Shown here: in pieces, positions 12,501 through 25,900 of the stretch | Layout of the letters: every line of letters begins with the position of its first letter | How positions within the stretch are numbered: position 1 is the first letter of the stretch | Assembly (NCBI GenBank): GCA_001465935.1 | Contig: LNKV01000025.1 | Coordinates: 701,609-765,608 of the forward strand | Direction of reading: 5' to 3' | DNA length: 64,000 nt | Origin: Clarireedia homoeocarpa | Taxonomy: Eukaryota > Ascomycota > Leotiomycetes > Helotiales > Rutstroemiaceae | Program-made: the position numbers and the translations under genes | Notes under the pieces: generated by a model | Database searches by the model: none | The model's input: only the letters and a program-made list of their open reading frames with translations | Told to the model about the DNA's origin: nothing

Positions 12501-15154
12501 AAACGTGCTCATCACGGCACTTTACGAATCTGTTTTCCCATAAATTAATTCAACATAATGATCTTCTCTCACAAAGTATCTCCAAAATTTGATTTCTTGG
12601 TACCCGAAGCTCCCCCGCCCTTGCCTATGACACGATACAGTACTAGGAAGGGAAAAAAAAAGACTGCATCCATTCTAACTCGGAATCCGATAAAGGTAAG
12701 AAATATACCGGTGATCTGTGGAACTTGAGGTCATTTCAAGTTGACGAAACCTCTTCAGATGTAGATCAGCGGGTTCAGTGGGGGTAACGAAGCAAAGGGA
12801 CGGTCTAGAACTGAAGATCGGATTTCGCCATTATCGTACGATAAATGGAGATAAAAGGAAGCGATAGAAGTTGAGGGAGGAAAATGATCGTCGCCTCGCT
12901 TGTGCTAATCGATATCGACTTCGTACTCGAGAAAACCACCGAGGTTTGGATGACGATCTTTTTTATGCTATGCGTGTTGTGGAATTTTTACTGTGCTGTA
13001 TTCTTGTGTGCAAATGTTCGTCACCAATGTCTTCGGTGTAATATGTGATGAAATTCTCACTTGCCATGTTGTAGATTCACATATTGCGTTGCTCGCTATG
13101 GAATATTGGATTAGTTTCATGGAGTTATAGCCTTCTGCACCGATAGCTGATATAATGGAGTCCGGATGCCATGCGATGGTGTTGGATCGTTCCTTCGATT
13201 CTGGTCCTCCAATACTCTGCGTAATATTAGTTGATAAACCAAGGCGTAGAGCACTGCTGTTACCATAGAACATGAAGGAGACACGAAGTCAAAACCACGT
13301 TGTTTACTCCCTGACGAAAGAAACAGTGCATCAGCATATTTTCAACCTCTCCTTCACATGGTGAGTTTGATTTTCGACAATGGTTGGGGTTGTACGCTGG
13401 CGCTCCGCAAAGAGAGGTTGCAGATGGCATGGAGGAGATGAAGACTGTGCTCTAATGACCTTCAAAGACTTCCATGCTTTGCTCAGTTCTCATTTTACAC
13501 GACACCAGGCTGTGCTCTGCCGAGATTCTTCTCTTGAGTGGGCAACAGATTCTGTAACTGACAGTATTAGTATCGAGGTTACTTTTGCATATTTTCAAAT
13601 CAGAATGAAACTATGAGAAGTTCAGAACTAAATATTTGGGCTACTTGAGTGGTGATCCATCAGTCAATGTACCTCCTGATAGTCCAAGTCAAAACACCTC
13701 TACACAACACGGTATGCTACTGCGAGCATAGGCTCAGAGATATATTCTCAACTCCTGACTTGTCTTCTGAAGATAAATAGAGCAAAGCTACCATGATGGA
13801 CTACAAAATTATCAATGGAGAACTACAAGTTCAGTATGGAGTTTTACATCTCAGCCCATAGGAGTTCTGCAATAGCACCAGGACATCAATATCTTACAGA
13901 GTATCCTAGATATTGCATTGTGAGCACAAGAGCTAGGGGATATCAAACCGAATTTACCTTCCGAGGTATTTCATTTGCCTAGCTTGTCCGGTCCAGACTC
14001 TCAAGTATATCCATCATTTGTTCTCGGGTCGGTTAATGTTGATTGATGCGTCCATCACTTCCTAAGAGCCCCCCAAAAAGTGCGTCTTTGAACTCTGAGC
14101 CAGAATGTCGGTGCTGTTCTGGAGATGTGCGTGGGCTCTTTCACGGGTAAACCAGATCGCTAATGATGTTCATAGGACGAATCAACAATCGCGGTATCTT
14201 GATATTCAATGTCTCGGATATTCTGGGTCGTTCATTGTGAACAAGTCGTCGATATTCAGCAGAACAATTGTAGCGAGTATAATGCCCCAAATCGGCCGGT
14301 TCTCTATGCACTGGGAAATTGGTGACAAACACGCGCACAATGAGTCGATTTGAGGCGCGTTTCGTTGCCAAATCCGACTGTAAATATCCTTTTTCGCAAA
14401 ATTTGGGTACTGCCACCTATAAATATATGCAAGTGTCCCTCAACTCGCACTCTTGCATAGATGACCTAGCTGAATCGCACACTTGCCTCGTCGATTCGAG
14501 TTTTGAAGCATATTATTTTGCGCCTTTGCTTGACGTCCAGCCATGTTCCCTTCGCCCATAGGAATTGAATCAACGATACTCATCTCGCTCATATAACATG
14601 TGTGTGCCGCATCTCGGATAACCGGTAGACAGGTTCGTTGGTTCGAAAAAGGGAGCCGCATGTGCTTCGGATGTGAAAATGTTGAAGGCATTCGCCAGAC
14701 TGCGCACAAGGCGCTTCGCTCTTGTGGTCTTACTCAGCACAGAAGCTGACAGAAAGTGTTCTTCTTGCAATGATGAGTGAGCTGTACTGCTCAACTAGCC
14801 GGGACTCGGTGTGTAAGCATATTCGTACGCTGAAAAGACGACAAACAGCATGCTATTAACGATAAGGGCCGAACCATTGCCAGCGGCAAGGACGAAGGGA
14901 AATATTTACGGCACTCGAGGTCACGCATAAGAGTATCGAGACAATCACTTCTTGTTGACATATATGATCTGCCATGCCAGTCCATTGTCAAGGCTCATAA
15001 GTGATTTGTGAAGGTACGAGGTTGGGAGGATTGAAAGGCAAACTTAGGTTCCCTGCGTAAATCATGCTGACTAAGCTTCTAGTCGTGATTGACGACTGCG
15101 AGTTGTCAACCGGTCGTCATTATTCGGGATATCCTTTGTAATCAGTCACTCAGC
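9521..15154. other. 5.6 kb gene-poor region
   Basis: The first 500 bases are very T-rich and read as the 3' UTR and flank of the Gln/Pro-rich gene. The rest is mixed sequence with only short, overlapping open frames. One minus-strand frame (13273-12968, 101 codons) looks somewhat protein-like but has no motif I know. No tRNA B-box, terminal inverted repeat or transposase motif was found by eye. The last few hundred bases should hold the promoter of the Zn2Cys6 gene at 15155. Confidence 0.5.
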
Positions 15155-16721
15155 ATGGGAGCACGAAGCAAAGGATGCAGGGCCTGCAAGGCAAGAAGAC
15201 TTAAGTGTGACGAACAGGAGCCGGTTTGTCGTCGCTGCCAAAAAGCTAACTTATCATGTCCCGGATACGATTCGATCTTTGTTGATGAAACGACTCGGGT
15301 GAAGCAGTGTGTTCAACAATCTCAACTCATGGTGGTGGCCCCGCGCAAACAGCGGTATCATTCACATAAAATGCAATATTCACATACTCCACACAATGTT
15401 GGGATTCCCAATGCTGGTTTACCACTTGTCGCGTTCAAGGATAAAATAGCTGTTGCAGTTTTGGCCACAAAAATGTTCGAAGCCAGGTCTCCATATCAAA
15501 TATACTCATTCGACGATGGCGGCTCTGCCGAATCAATGGGAATGTGTGCGGATCAATGGTGGGTGTGTAGATTGATTAGATTGCAGCAAGAATCCCTAGA
15601 TGCATTAGCTTTGATGTACTTTAGTCGGGTAACTCACCTGAAAGACGTCGAAATTGATGCGTCAAAGCAATATGTGCAAGCACTCCAGAAACTTCGCACA
15701 GGTCTAACAACACCGGATAGTCTGTATGATTTTCAGACATTAGGGAGTATTTCGGCCCTCATTTTCTACGAGGTAATGTCACTACTCGCTACATATTTCG
15801 CTCCAACTAACTTGATCAGCTTCTTGCTTTCAACAAGGGGGATGGATGGACGTCGCATGCTGACGGTCTTGCTCGATTAATGGAACTCCGAGGACCCTCG
15901 CGACATAAAAACTGCCCAGAGCGATCAGTTTTTCTCGAACACAGAGTTGTTCTGGTGGGTGCAACTCTACATTTATTCATTAATGGACGATGGACTGATT
16001 AGAACAGGTGACAAGAGCTATTCTTTTTCGTCGCCGAACTTTTCTGGCCCGACCGGAATGGAAAACTGTGCCCTGGGAAGACGATCCACAATCCAAGTCC
16101 ATCATAGATTTCCTACTCGATATTCTTTGCGATTTTTCGGGCCTCTTGGAAGACCTAGATACCCAGCTCACAACCGGAGTACCAAGATATATAGACCTCC
16201 AGGTTCAGACTGAGAGCCTAATCAAAGATCTTAACAGCTGGTGGCGGCAATGGTTGATAAGCACCCGTGATACTGGAAGAGAGGTTGCACCTGTTTGCGG
16301 TACCATTATGGCTGACGAAGAGGGACTGTTATATTCAACACTGCTGAGCTTTGATGATTATTGGGCCGCATATTCGGTTATTATGCACAACGCTCTGCGA
16401 ATTCTACTCCTGCAAGTATGGCAATTACTTTCAAATCGCTCCGCGACCACCATGGCCTTCTTTGAGCAGGGGCTTTTGGACGAAGCAAATTCTACGGTGT
16501 TACAAGGAATATCTTCTGATATGATGGCACTTGCCCATGAAAACGTGCGACTGATAGAATACTTTCACGTACAGTCATGGGTCGGAGCAGTATGCGTGAG
16601 GTACCCTTTGAATGTTACTTATGGTTGCTTAGAGGAGGATTCCAGGGTCGCCAAGTGGCTCAAAGCTAGTCAGGAGCTTGGACTTCCCAAGGTTCATCGC
16701 TTTCGAGTTGCAGAGGATTAG
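15155..16721 (+). CDS. Zn2Cys6 transcription factor
   Basis: Fungal binuclear zinc cluster regulator, 488 residues in three exons: 15155-15772, 15820-15954, 16008-16721. The introns (47 and 53 nt) are GT-AG and phase 0, and both junctions restore the family sequence, for example HRVVL joined to VTRAILFRRR. The DNA-binding domain lies at the extreme N-terminus with Cys spacing x2, x6, x6, x2, x6 (GCRACKARRLKC then CRRCQKANLSC). The remainder is the helical fungal-specific regulatory region, including ARLMELRGPSRH and the terminal YPLNVTYGCLEE segment. The start at 15155 places the cluster at residues 8-36, as usual. Its target is unknown. The LovD-like gene 635 bp downstream on the same strand is the obvious candidate partner. 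Confidence 0.86.
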
Positions 16722-17356
16722 CAAGAACTGCAGTGTCTGATGGTAACATCTAGCTGTATACCGGCACGTCTCCGAATGACTCTCTAGAGTCATCTTGTGT
16801 TAGTCATTCATCGGGATTGACAGCCACCTGGAGCTTGTCTTTTGCTATCAATACCCATACCTTCGATTCTCGAGTTCCAAAGTCAGATATCCCGCGAGTG
16901 CACAGATCATCGAGCGATCTTTCCAAAGACGTTCTTGACCACGAACGGCGACTTCTCAAATTTCACGCTAAACCAATTACGGGGATTTGCACGAAGTCAA
17001 TATGATTGGCTGGAACTAAATCCTACGTATCAGTCCCGTACACACAATATCCTTACCATATGCAGGCATTTACACGAGAGAGGTCGGTATGACGGAGGTC
17101 AGCGCAGTCCGGCATAGCATGCGGATTTATAATCGACCATGTAAACGACCATGTAAAGAGTGGAACCACGAACCACAGTGTACATCCGAAGTACGGTATG
17201 GGATATGGAAATAGAAGCTGCCGCAAATATAAAGACCTCGAATGTTCCTCACAGCTCATCAGATCATCCAGCATCGAAATCCCATTCATCTATCACTCTA
17301 TCACTCTATCCACTCCACTCTTCCTCACTTACAACCACTCCCTGTGGACATCAACA
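16722..17356. other. intergenic, promoter of the beta-lactamase-fold gene
   Basis: Short spacer between two genes in the same direction. It holds the 3' UTR of the regulator and the promoter of the next gene. The pyrimidine-rich stretch with TCACTCTATCACTC at about 17290-17340, just before the ATG, is typical of fungal leaders. I see no further gene. Confidence 0.6.
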
Positions 17357-18756
17357 ATGCAAGCCTTCGAAAACAAAGTACAGACCGAAATTTCGGCGGG
17401 CAAAATTCCCAGCTCAGTTGCAGTAGCCAGCAACAAGACCAGTACATTCTCGCAAGCGTACTCAACGTTCAAAGAACATAGAAGCTAACTATATCTCAGG
17501 ATCCTTTACTTACGCCAAGGCTCATGGGCCCCGTTCCCTAGAAGATGGTGAAGCCTCCGAATCATTGAAGACAGATGGGATATTCTGGCTTGCTTCCTGC
17601 ACTAAGCTTCTAACCTCTATTGCTGCACTTCAATGTGTCGAGCGCGGTCAATTTACCCTTGATGAGGATGTTACACGCTTGCTGCCCGAACTTAAGGATA
17701 TCGATATTCTGAAGGGGTTTGAACCAGAAAGTGATAAGCCTATTCTTGTCAAGGCTACAAAGACTATCACGCTTCAGTAAGCTATCTCCCTTACTGTTTA
17801 GACTTTATATCTAACCAGAGGTACAGACAACTCCTGACCCACACCTCTGGTCTAGCTTATGACAGCTTCACCCCTGAACTTGTTCGCTGGAGAGCTTCAC
17901 GGGGAGAGACGCCAAGTCTCAGCGCCGGCAATGTGATTTCTCGCAACAGAACACCCTTAATGTTTGAGCCTGGTGAGGGTTGGATATACTCCAGTACGTT
18001 CTTTCCCACGGCCCCCACCAAACCAACTAGAACTAATATCTTCCTTCAAAAGCCGGCTTAGACTGGGCAGGTCTCATGATCGAACGCGCCAACAACATGG
18101 ATCTCGAGGCCTACATGAAGAAATACATATTCGCATCCCTCGGCCAGACCGATTTCGCATTCTTCATCGAAGCGCACCCCGACCTCCACCGCCGCCTCGT
18201 CCCCATGAATCTCCGCGCAGGCGGCGAAACCGTCTTCGGCACCGCCGCCAACCCCGACGGCGCGCTTTCCCACTCTCCCGATCCATTCTGGACCCAAGGA
18301 CAAAGCGACTGCGCCGGCGGCGCCGGCGGCTACGCCTCGATCCCCGCATACCAAGCCGTGCTGCACAGCCTCGCTATCAATGACGGCGCACTTCTCACCC
18401 CCGCCACGAACGACGAATTATTCCGGCCGCAACTCACCGACACCCAGCTTGCGGCTTTTACTGCTCTGTTGCAGCTGGAAGCTATGCGGCCTATCATGGC
18501 GCAAGGACTGCCGGTGGGACTAAAGGTCGATTATTCTTTGGGTGGGATGATCAGTATGGAGGATGCGGAGGGGAGGCGAAAGAAGGGTGCAATGCATTGG
18601 GGTGGGCTGCCGAATTTAGCTTGGTGGTGCGATCGGGAGGCGGGAGTGAGCGGGATATATGCGAGTCAGTTGATTCCGACGGGTGATAAGAGGGTTTTGG
18701 AGATGTTTGTGGAGTTTGAAAGGGCGGTTTATGAGAGTGTGGGGAAGCTGGAGTAA
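17357..18756 (+). CDS. beta-lactamase-fold serine hydrolase/acyltransferase (LovD-like)
   Basis: Class C beta-lactamase/esterase family, 412 residues in four exons: 17357-17441, 17500-17776, 17821-17993, 18053-18756. All three introns are GT-AG with clear branch sites, such as GCTAAC before 17499. The catalytic S-x-x-K motif is SCTK (Ser61, Lys64). The family tyrosine is Tyr177 in WIYSTGLDWAG, formed across the third junction. The third motif is HWGG near the C-terminus. No signal peptide, so a cytosolic enzyme is likely. Relatives include LovD-type acyltransferases of polyketide pathways, transesterases and simple esterases, so the substrate cannot be read from sequence. Exon 4 changes abruptly from C-rich to G-rich codons near 18485 without losing homology. 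A Zn2Cys6 gene lies directly upstream, but no polyketide or peptide synthase is in view. Confidence 0.9.
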
Positions 18757-19957
18757 GGAGATGATGAACCCTTTGGTATATTAACATTTCGATCAATTCC
18801 CGATTGTCCAATCTAGAGTCCATTTCTTTCTTATTATATTGATCATATACTGTAAGCATGATGCACCCCTCCTTTTTGGGCTAGTGCAAGCTACTCAGCC
18901 AGGAGTACTATATTATAAGAGGCTAGTTCCCACTTAGTTTAGGGAAATCAGACTGCTTCCCCTCCTTTCCCCCCTCCCTCATTTTGTCTGTATGGTGCAG
19001 TACTGAGTGGCTACCCCCTAGATCTCCTTCTACACGTGCTATTGGGATTAGGATGCACGTACTCTCACATAGATTACTTACAATACTTGATTATTCAAGT
19101 AAAATTTGAGCATTGAGAACTCACACACATAAATACATACACCTGCCAGGATAGCTCTCACAAGTATACGAAAATTTGGAGTTGGTCGACCCGTTAGCAC
19201 ACCTACCGATACATCAATTATTGTGTGCATTTATCTTCTTCCCTTTTCTTGATCAATCGGTAACATTCTTATTAGGTGCGTTTCTACTCTGCCGACTAAA
19301 TGATAAGTATTTCTACATACTTATATATATATCCTCAAACATTCCCGTACTCCCATACCCATCTCACCCATATGTTGCCTTGTTTTCCATCCATCCATCC
19401 ATCCATCCATTCGCCCTATCCACTTGCGTGAAAAAAAAATTAAAATCCTCAGTCACAGCCGCCTTGGTATCATCCATCCGTTCATCCAACCCCCCATCTA
19501 AACGGTATGCCAAGCTATCCACCTCTTGTCATGCGTCTGCTTCACCAAACCATCCGTTCATTTGTCGATCGTATGCTTCAACAAGAACAAACGGAACCCC
19601 CTTCCCCCAAGGTCGTTCGTGTTCATTCCTTTTGCAACGTTGAGAATACCCAAATACCCACACCACGCTCACTTGATGCCCCTTGAAAATAACAAATGCT
19701 GCAAATAAATCCAGCTTGCATAAATGCACGTCCGCAATCATCAACTTTGTTCGCGCATATTCACAGACCACCTTCGATATCGTTCGTTCACACCCGACCC
19801 TTCTGGGTAGTTAATACCTGCTCCTTAGCTTCGATTGCTCACTTGTGCTTCATATCTCTTTTCTTCATCGTGGTCGTGGGAATGCTAAAAAGAATTGCCT
19901 TGCTACATCTGTTCTCAAAGAACATACATTCCCCTTGCCCCCAAATTCTTTCGCACT
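18757..19957. other. convergent intergenic region
   Basis: Lies between the 3' ends of the beta-lactamase-fold gene (plus) and the histidine kinase gene (minus), so it should hold both 3' UTRs. It is pyrimidine-rich, with a CCAT tetranucleotide run at 19387-19410. Plus-strand open frames here (19176-19643, 19696-20034) are C/T-rich low-complexity sequence, or overlap the kinase gene end, and are not supported as genes. Confidence 0.6.
19387..19410. repeat. (CCAT)6 microsatellite
   Basis: Six perfect CCAT units in the convergent spacer. Confidence 0.9.
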
Positions 19958-22900
19958 CTAAGCCCGCGGCACTGTCTTCGGCGACAGTTCCTCCTCTGAT
20001 ATACCGTCCACCATCTTTTCTCTCCTTCGACTAGAAACCTTTTCCAGGCCTTCTCCTAATTGCATTCCACTGGCTCTTGGCGTTGGCGTTGTGGAATCAT
20101 TCAAATCCTCTAGTCTCAGCGGGCCCGGTCCCAGGTCCGGCATCATCAAGAGTGACGAGTCGTCATGCATGAAAAATTGCTGACGATTCAGTGCTGTGGG
20201 AGTAACTGTACGGGAGAGATTCAACGGTGAGGGTGAAGCTTGTGCAGATGGTGATGGTGAATTGCCACGGTTATGAAGAACGTCTCTCGTAATTTGTTTG
20301 GCTTCGGCTTTGATATTTGGCATGACCATTGGTGTCTGCAACAAGTATTGGTTAGTATGTGATGTATCGAGGTTCCTGCGCGTTAACAACGTACCTGATT
20401 TAGATACTGATCCAACTTTTTCTTTAAGATCCCGGATCGTACAGGCTTAGCCAAATAATCATTCATCCCGGACGCCAAACACTTCTCTCTGTCACCTTGA
20501 ATTGCAGACGCGGTCATTGCTATGACTAAAATGCCTCGCACCGCTTCAATAGGGTCATTGCGTAGAAGCTTAGTTGCTTCATACCCATCTAAGACGGGCA
20601 TTTGAACATCCATGAGGATGATATGGTAGGGTTTGCCTTCGCGAGCCTTTTGTCGTAATCCTTCCACAGCTGCTAGCCCATTGTCATAAGCGTCAACGTG
20701 CTTGAAGCCCAACTTGTCCATAAATTGGATAGCAATCTTCTGGTTTATGGGATTGTCTTCGGCGACACATATTCGCAGTTGATCCCGCGGTACGTCTGAG
20801 AAATTGATAAATTCGGTCGCTGGCTCTTCACCGGGAGGTTCAGGTAATTTAGGTACGATCTCACGCTGGAGATCAGATTCACTTTCTCCAGCAGATACCT
20901 CTGGATGTGCTTTATTGAAGGTCACAGAAAACCACACAGTCGTTCCCTGGTTCTCAACACTCTCGAGTTCTATCTGACCACCCATCATCGATTCGATGAG
21001 CGACTTGCAAATGCTAAGACCAAGACCTGAGCCACCATAACGACGAGCTGTAGAGTTGTCGGCTTGCGAGAAGGGCTTGAATAACTTTAAGAGCTGTTGT
21101 CGTGGAATACCGATCCCAGTATCCTTGATCCAGAATGTTAATTTGACAGCGTCATTGGTTTCCCAATCAGTCCTGGCCCCGACTGTAATTGATCCATGCT
21201 CGGTGAACTTTAGACTGTTCCCGATAAGATTGCCTAAGACTTGATGGAGTCTTACAGGATCACCATAAATCAGGGATTGTGGAAGGTTGATATCCTGAAT
21301 AATAGACACGTCCCTGGAACTCTTCTTATCCCTATTGCTATATGACACAGATCGTACAACTTCCCGTATCATTTCGTCAGCGTTGAATGCCACAATGAAT
21401 AGCTTCATCTTGTCAGCTTCCATCTTAGAGAAGTCTAGGATATCATTGATGACTGTTAGCAGTAGATCCGCCGACACACGAATAGACTCAGCCATCTCCG
21501 CCTGTTCTTTGCGAAGGTCGCTATCTCGAAGAAGTTCCGAGTTACCAATGACACCGTTGAGCGGTGTTCGTAGCTCATGTGATACATTTGCTAGGAATAT
21601 TGACTTGGCCTTTGCCGCTTCTTCAGCCAACTCCACGTTCCGAAGTGCTTCAGCCTTCGCTGCATTAGCTTTTGTCTCAGCATCCAATGCTTTGGCCAGT
21701 GCTTTCCTCTGAACATCAACCATAGAATTGTTAAAAGCGGAAACCTTCTCCACTTCCTTCATCGTCAATGCATTGGAGTAACTGATGCCTATCTGGTTGA
21801 CCAGCAGTTGTAACACGGTGAGATTCCTGTCCGTGAAAGCATTTGGCTGACCTTCGAGGTAAAGAACGCCTAGCAGAGGCTTGCCACCGTGACAGATGGG
21901 AATAGCAATGACTGATTTGCTGAGAGGATTAAGAGCAGACCAGGAAGGATTGACGTTGCTGAATCTCTCATCATTGATCAGATCGGGAACGAACACAGTC
22001 TCACGGAAGCGTGTGCAGTAGAGGATGACACCCTCTGCGACTAGCGCAGTCTCGGCTAAAGGTATCCCTGGTATATGAGCCACAGCACCCTTCTCCGGAT
22101 CGCCACTAGCAGCGATACTCCAACCGATAGGATCATCTTCCTCGACTACAATCGCAGCCAATGATGCTAGGCCACCACAGTTTTGTAAGATGATTTCGCA
22201 CATTGTTTTGAGCAGTTGATCGACCTGCAACACACTAGATATCACTTGAGAGCTTTCCAAGATAGACGTTAAATCAAGCATATCTAGAGCCGGAAGTCCA
22301 GAACCCGCGTCCGGTCTAGCAGCGCCTCCTTGCCAGGCGCCAATCCTGTCGCCTTTGGTTCCAGTAACTGCATCACGAGTTTGTTGTCGTACGTTGGTAT
22401 CATCCCCTTCCAGATTCTGATATTGCACAGGTGCAGAGTCTCCTGCAAAGTCCGTTTGTGTTCCCATCTCCGATGTTCGCAGGTTGCGAGTAGGACCTTG
22501 TAGAAGTAGGCTATGTTCTAGCTCAACATGTCGAGCGACACCACCAGCTCCAAATTGCCGATAGAGCATTACTGCTTCCCTTAGCGATGCTTTTGCCGGT
22601 CTACGGGATCCAGCACGCAGAAAGAACCCGGCAAGAAGGAAATTTCCTAGTGCTTCCTCGAGAACGAAATCGTGCGCCGCAGCGTGGTCTAAAGCCTCTT
22701 CATAATACTTTAATGCAGCACCATGGTCATTATCCATTTCCGCAACCTGAGCTTCGAGTAGCTTAGACCAAGACAGATAATTGACGTTAGACACCATTTG
22801 CCAGTCCTCGATTTTCCGCTTGTAGTACGAGACTTGGTTCTTAACTTTGTTGATCTCATCGCCAAAATCCGAGTCACTATTTCCATCGAGATTCTTGATA

Positions 22901-25900
22901 ACAGACCGAACCGGATCTTGAAGCTTATTCCATAATGCCGCTGCTAGAGAAAGTCCCTGAAAAAACATAACGAACCGAGTGTTTCGTGCCGACCATAAAA
23001 TGTCAACTTGTTCCAGGAAGTCGTGCCCCATCTGAACGGCTGCATCGTAATGACCATACAGAAACAGTGGCGCAATTTGAAATCCTTCATAAAGCATGAT
23101 AGATCGGGCACTACTGGCTGAAGAGTTTCTCAGCCACGACTTATACAGCTCGGAGTTATGAGAATCGTCGCTAATAACATCACTAGCTACGCCCGTCTTA
23201 GTTTTGCCCTGCAATGCTCTGCAAACTTGTCGAAGAGCAATCAAGACTGTTCCACCCCTCGTGTCTAAATGCCAGTTAGGAACTTCTTCACAGCCATAGG
23301 TACAAAAAGATTCCAAGTCGGCCAGATTCTCCGAAGCGAAGAACTTCAATACGGCAGCAAAACCAAAATTCAAGATGGTTGATATTCTGTCCCCGGCTTG
23401 AATAGTATACTCCAGCGCACCTTCTAGTTGCCCTACGGAGTTCAAGAGAGGCATGTGGATGTGTCCAACAAAGAGCGCATAGAGGGTCCCTCCCCTCCCC
23501 ATCGTGTAATTGTCCTTCCACCTATCCATCAGTGAGAGGGAAATTCTCCCCATATCATGCGCAAATGTAATCATGGTGAACCTAGTAATTGATATGGATG
23601 CTAGATGAAGAAAAGCCATGCCGGCCTGTGGAAAGCTTCCCCGATCTAGGTGTGTTTGGACCATGACGAGAGTCATTTGATAGAATGTCAGGGCGTCAGA
23701 CCAAAAAGCAGCGCTTATAGTCTCCACCAAAACAGCACCAACAGCAGCGAGATTCGAGTCCTTTATCATAGGTTTCTCAGTCACCTCGGCTGGATCCAAT
23801 GACTGGACCTTCAAAGATAGTCGCTGGAATTCTGCGTCGCATTTTTCGAAACTAGGCTCTTCATCAACTTTAATATCCAGAGCCGTCAAGCACTGCTTCA
23901 ATGCCATAAACGCGCCAGCAGAATCACCTTCCTGCGAGAAGGCTCGACTTTGAAGTACCCAGGCAGGGGATTTATCAACTGCTGTTTTGGCATGTTCAAA
24001 TATTGTTGCCAGTAAACGCTGAGTTTCTTGATATTGGCCCATGTACAAGTAGCATTCGGCTGCCCTGGTATATATCTGAAGAGTCTCGTCGTAATAGCAA
24101 TCTGCCTGGTCATCATTCCAGGGATTCTCCTGTAACAACTGGAAGCACACGGCATAGAATTTAGCTGCCGTAGGTCTAGCACCGCTTTCCGCCGCAGATT
24201 GAGCACACTCAAATAACAGTTTCCGGAAAGAATGCTTATGAGTGACACGCTCATTAATGATATCGACGGATTCGGATATATGCGCAGCTGCAAGGTCGCG
24301 AGAACGCTCGTCGCTGTTATAGTACTTCATGAGTGTTTGTGCGATCATGAAGTGCATTTTTGGCCCACTGCACTCCCTCAATGCTGAAGCTGCTTGAACA
24401 TATCGATCATGTGCGAATCGAAAGCGATTGTCGTCCTGAGTAGCAACAATAATGTAAGCTTGAATGGCGGCTTGAAGTCCTCCAATCGCTTCCTGCTGCG
24501 AGTGCGATAGAATAGATGACCCGGCATCGAAAGCTGACTGCTCCTCATCGTAGTCGAATTCACCACTCATGAGTCTCTGTATTAGATCGAAAGAGAAAGA
24601 GGTACCAATAAGTGAAGCCCAGGCTAAGATAGACCGGGAAGCTGGGGGTAATTCATTCAATCGACTGGTAACAAATTCGGTATTCAAGACCTCATTGTAG
24701 CTTTTTGTTTCGAACTGCTTGAATATCCTGTCGAGATCATAATTCCAGATGTTTGCTTTATAGTCGTACCAGATGCAGTGCTTTCTGTGACAACTATCAA
24801 GCATTTCCCTCATGTAGAATGGATTACCAGCGGTTTTTGACTGGATAACTGCTGCCAAGGGAATGATATCAGCAATAGGTCGCGAGAGAGCTGTTGAAAT
24901 ATACTGCATTATATCATCTTCAGTCAATGGCTTGAGAACGATCCGAGTTATGCCAATGCCGGCAGTTTTTACGTATCCTAGATGTCGTTAGCACTTTGGT
25001 CTTTAAAAGTTTTAGGGCGTCTCTACTGATACCCTCTTTGCCTGGAGGCTCAAGTATCCCTTTGACTAATTTTGATAGTATTTCGTCTGGACGATATGTG
25101 ACGATGATGACCATTTTCATTCGAGCAGCTATGATCTGGCTTATCAGATCTAAAGATTCTTCATCTGCGAACTGCAGGTCATCCAGGCAAAAGCATATGA
25201 ATTTGTGCTGTGTAAAGACTCGAAGAACGTCAAGAAACGTGTTCATCAGTCTGACTGATCTCGTGGAGGATCCTGCACGTAAGAAGTCTTGCGAGCTTTG
25301 AGAGCCCAGCGAGAGATTATACGTGCTCGATGGCGATGAATCGCGGCGTTGCTCCGCTCTCAGGCTTTTGTTATAATTTTGATTTAATGAGCCTGATTGA
25401 TTGGCTCTACCAAGAAGGAATTCGGGAAGTTCTAACACTTTATGCAGTAATGGCCAAGCAGGTTTAACATATTGCTTCAAGTTTTGATGGAAGGGGGTAT
25501 CAGTGTTGCTCTCGGAGAATACTTGCTTGAACAAACTTGATAAAAGTTTAAGCACGGGACCAAATGGTGTCTTTTTCGCTTGGTCGAATTTCGAACCTAC
25601 TCTCGTTAATAATAATCAACTCGCATGCGACCAAATAGAACTTACTGGCAAAATAGCCCCTACGCCGTGCTTCGAGGTGAACTGATTGGACAAGGCAACT
25701 TTTCCCCAGTCCAGCAGCACCAGATATGCTAATGACCTCGCATCTTCCCTTTCGATTGAATTTGGTGATGTTACGGTGATGCGTTAGGCCCCCAACTCCA
25801 TCTGAACCCGATGTTGGTGCACCGTCTCCATTTATACTGTCGTTGAAACTTCTGGCATCGAAAGATACCGAGTTTGCACTGTCCCATGGTTTTAAACCAG

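Noticed and set aside
14632..14650. tRNA B-box-like GGTTCGAAA
   Set aside because: No matching A box, acceptor stem or cloverleaf on either strand.
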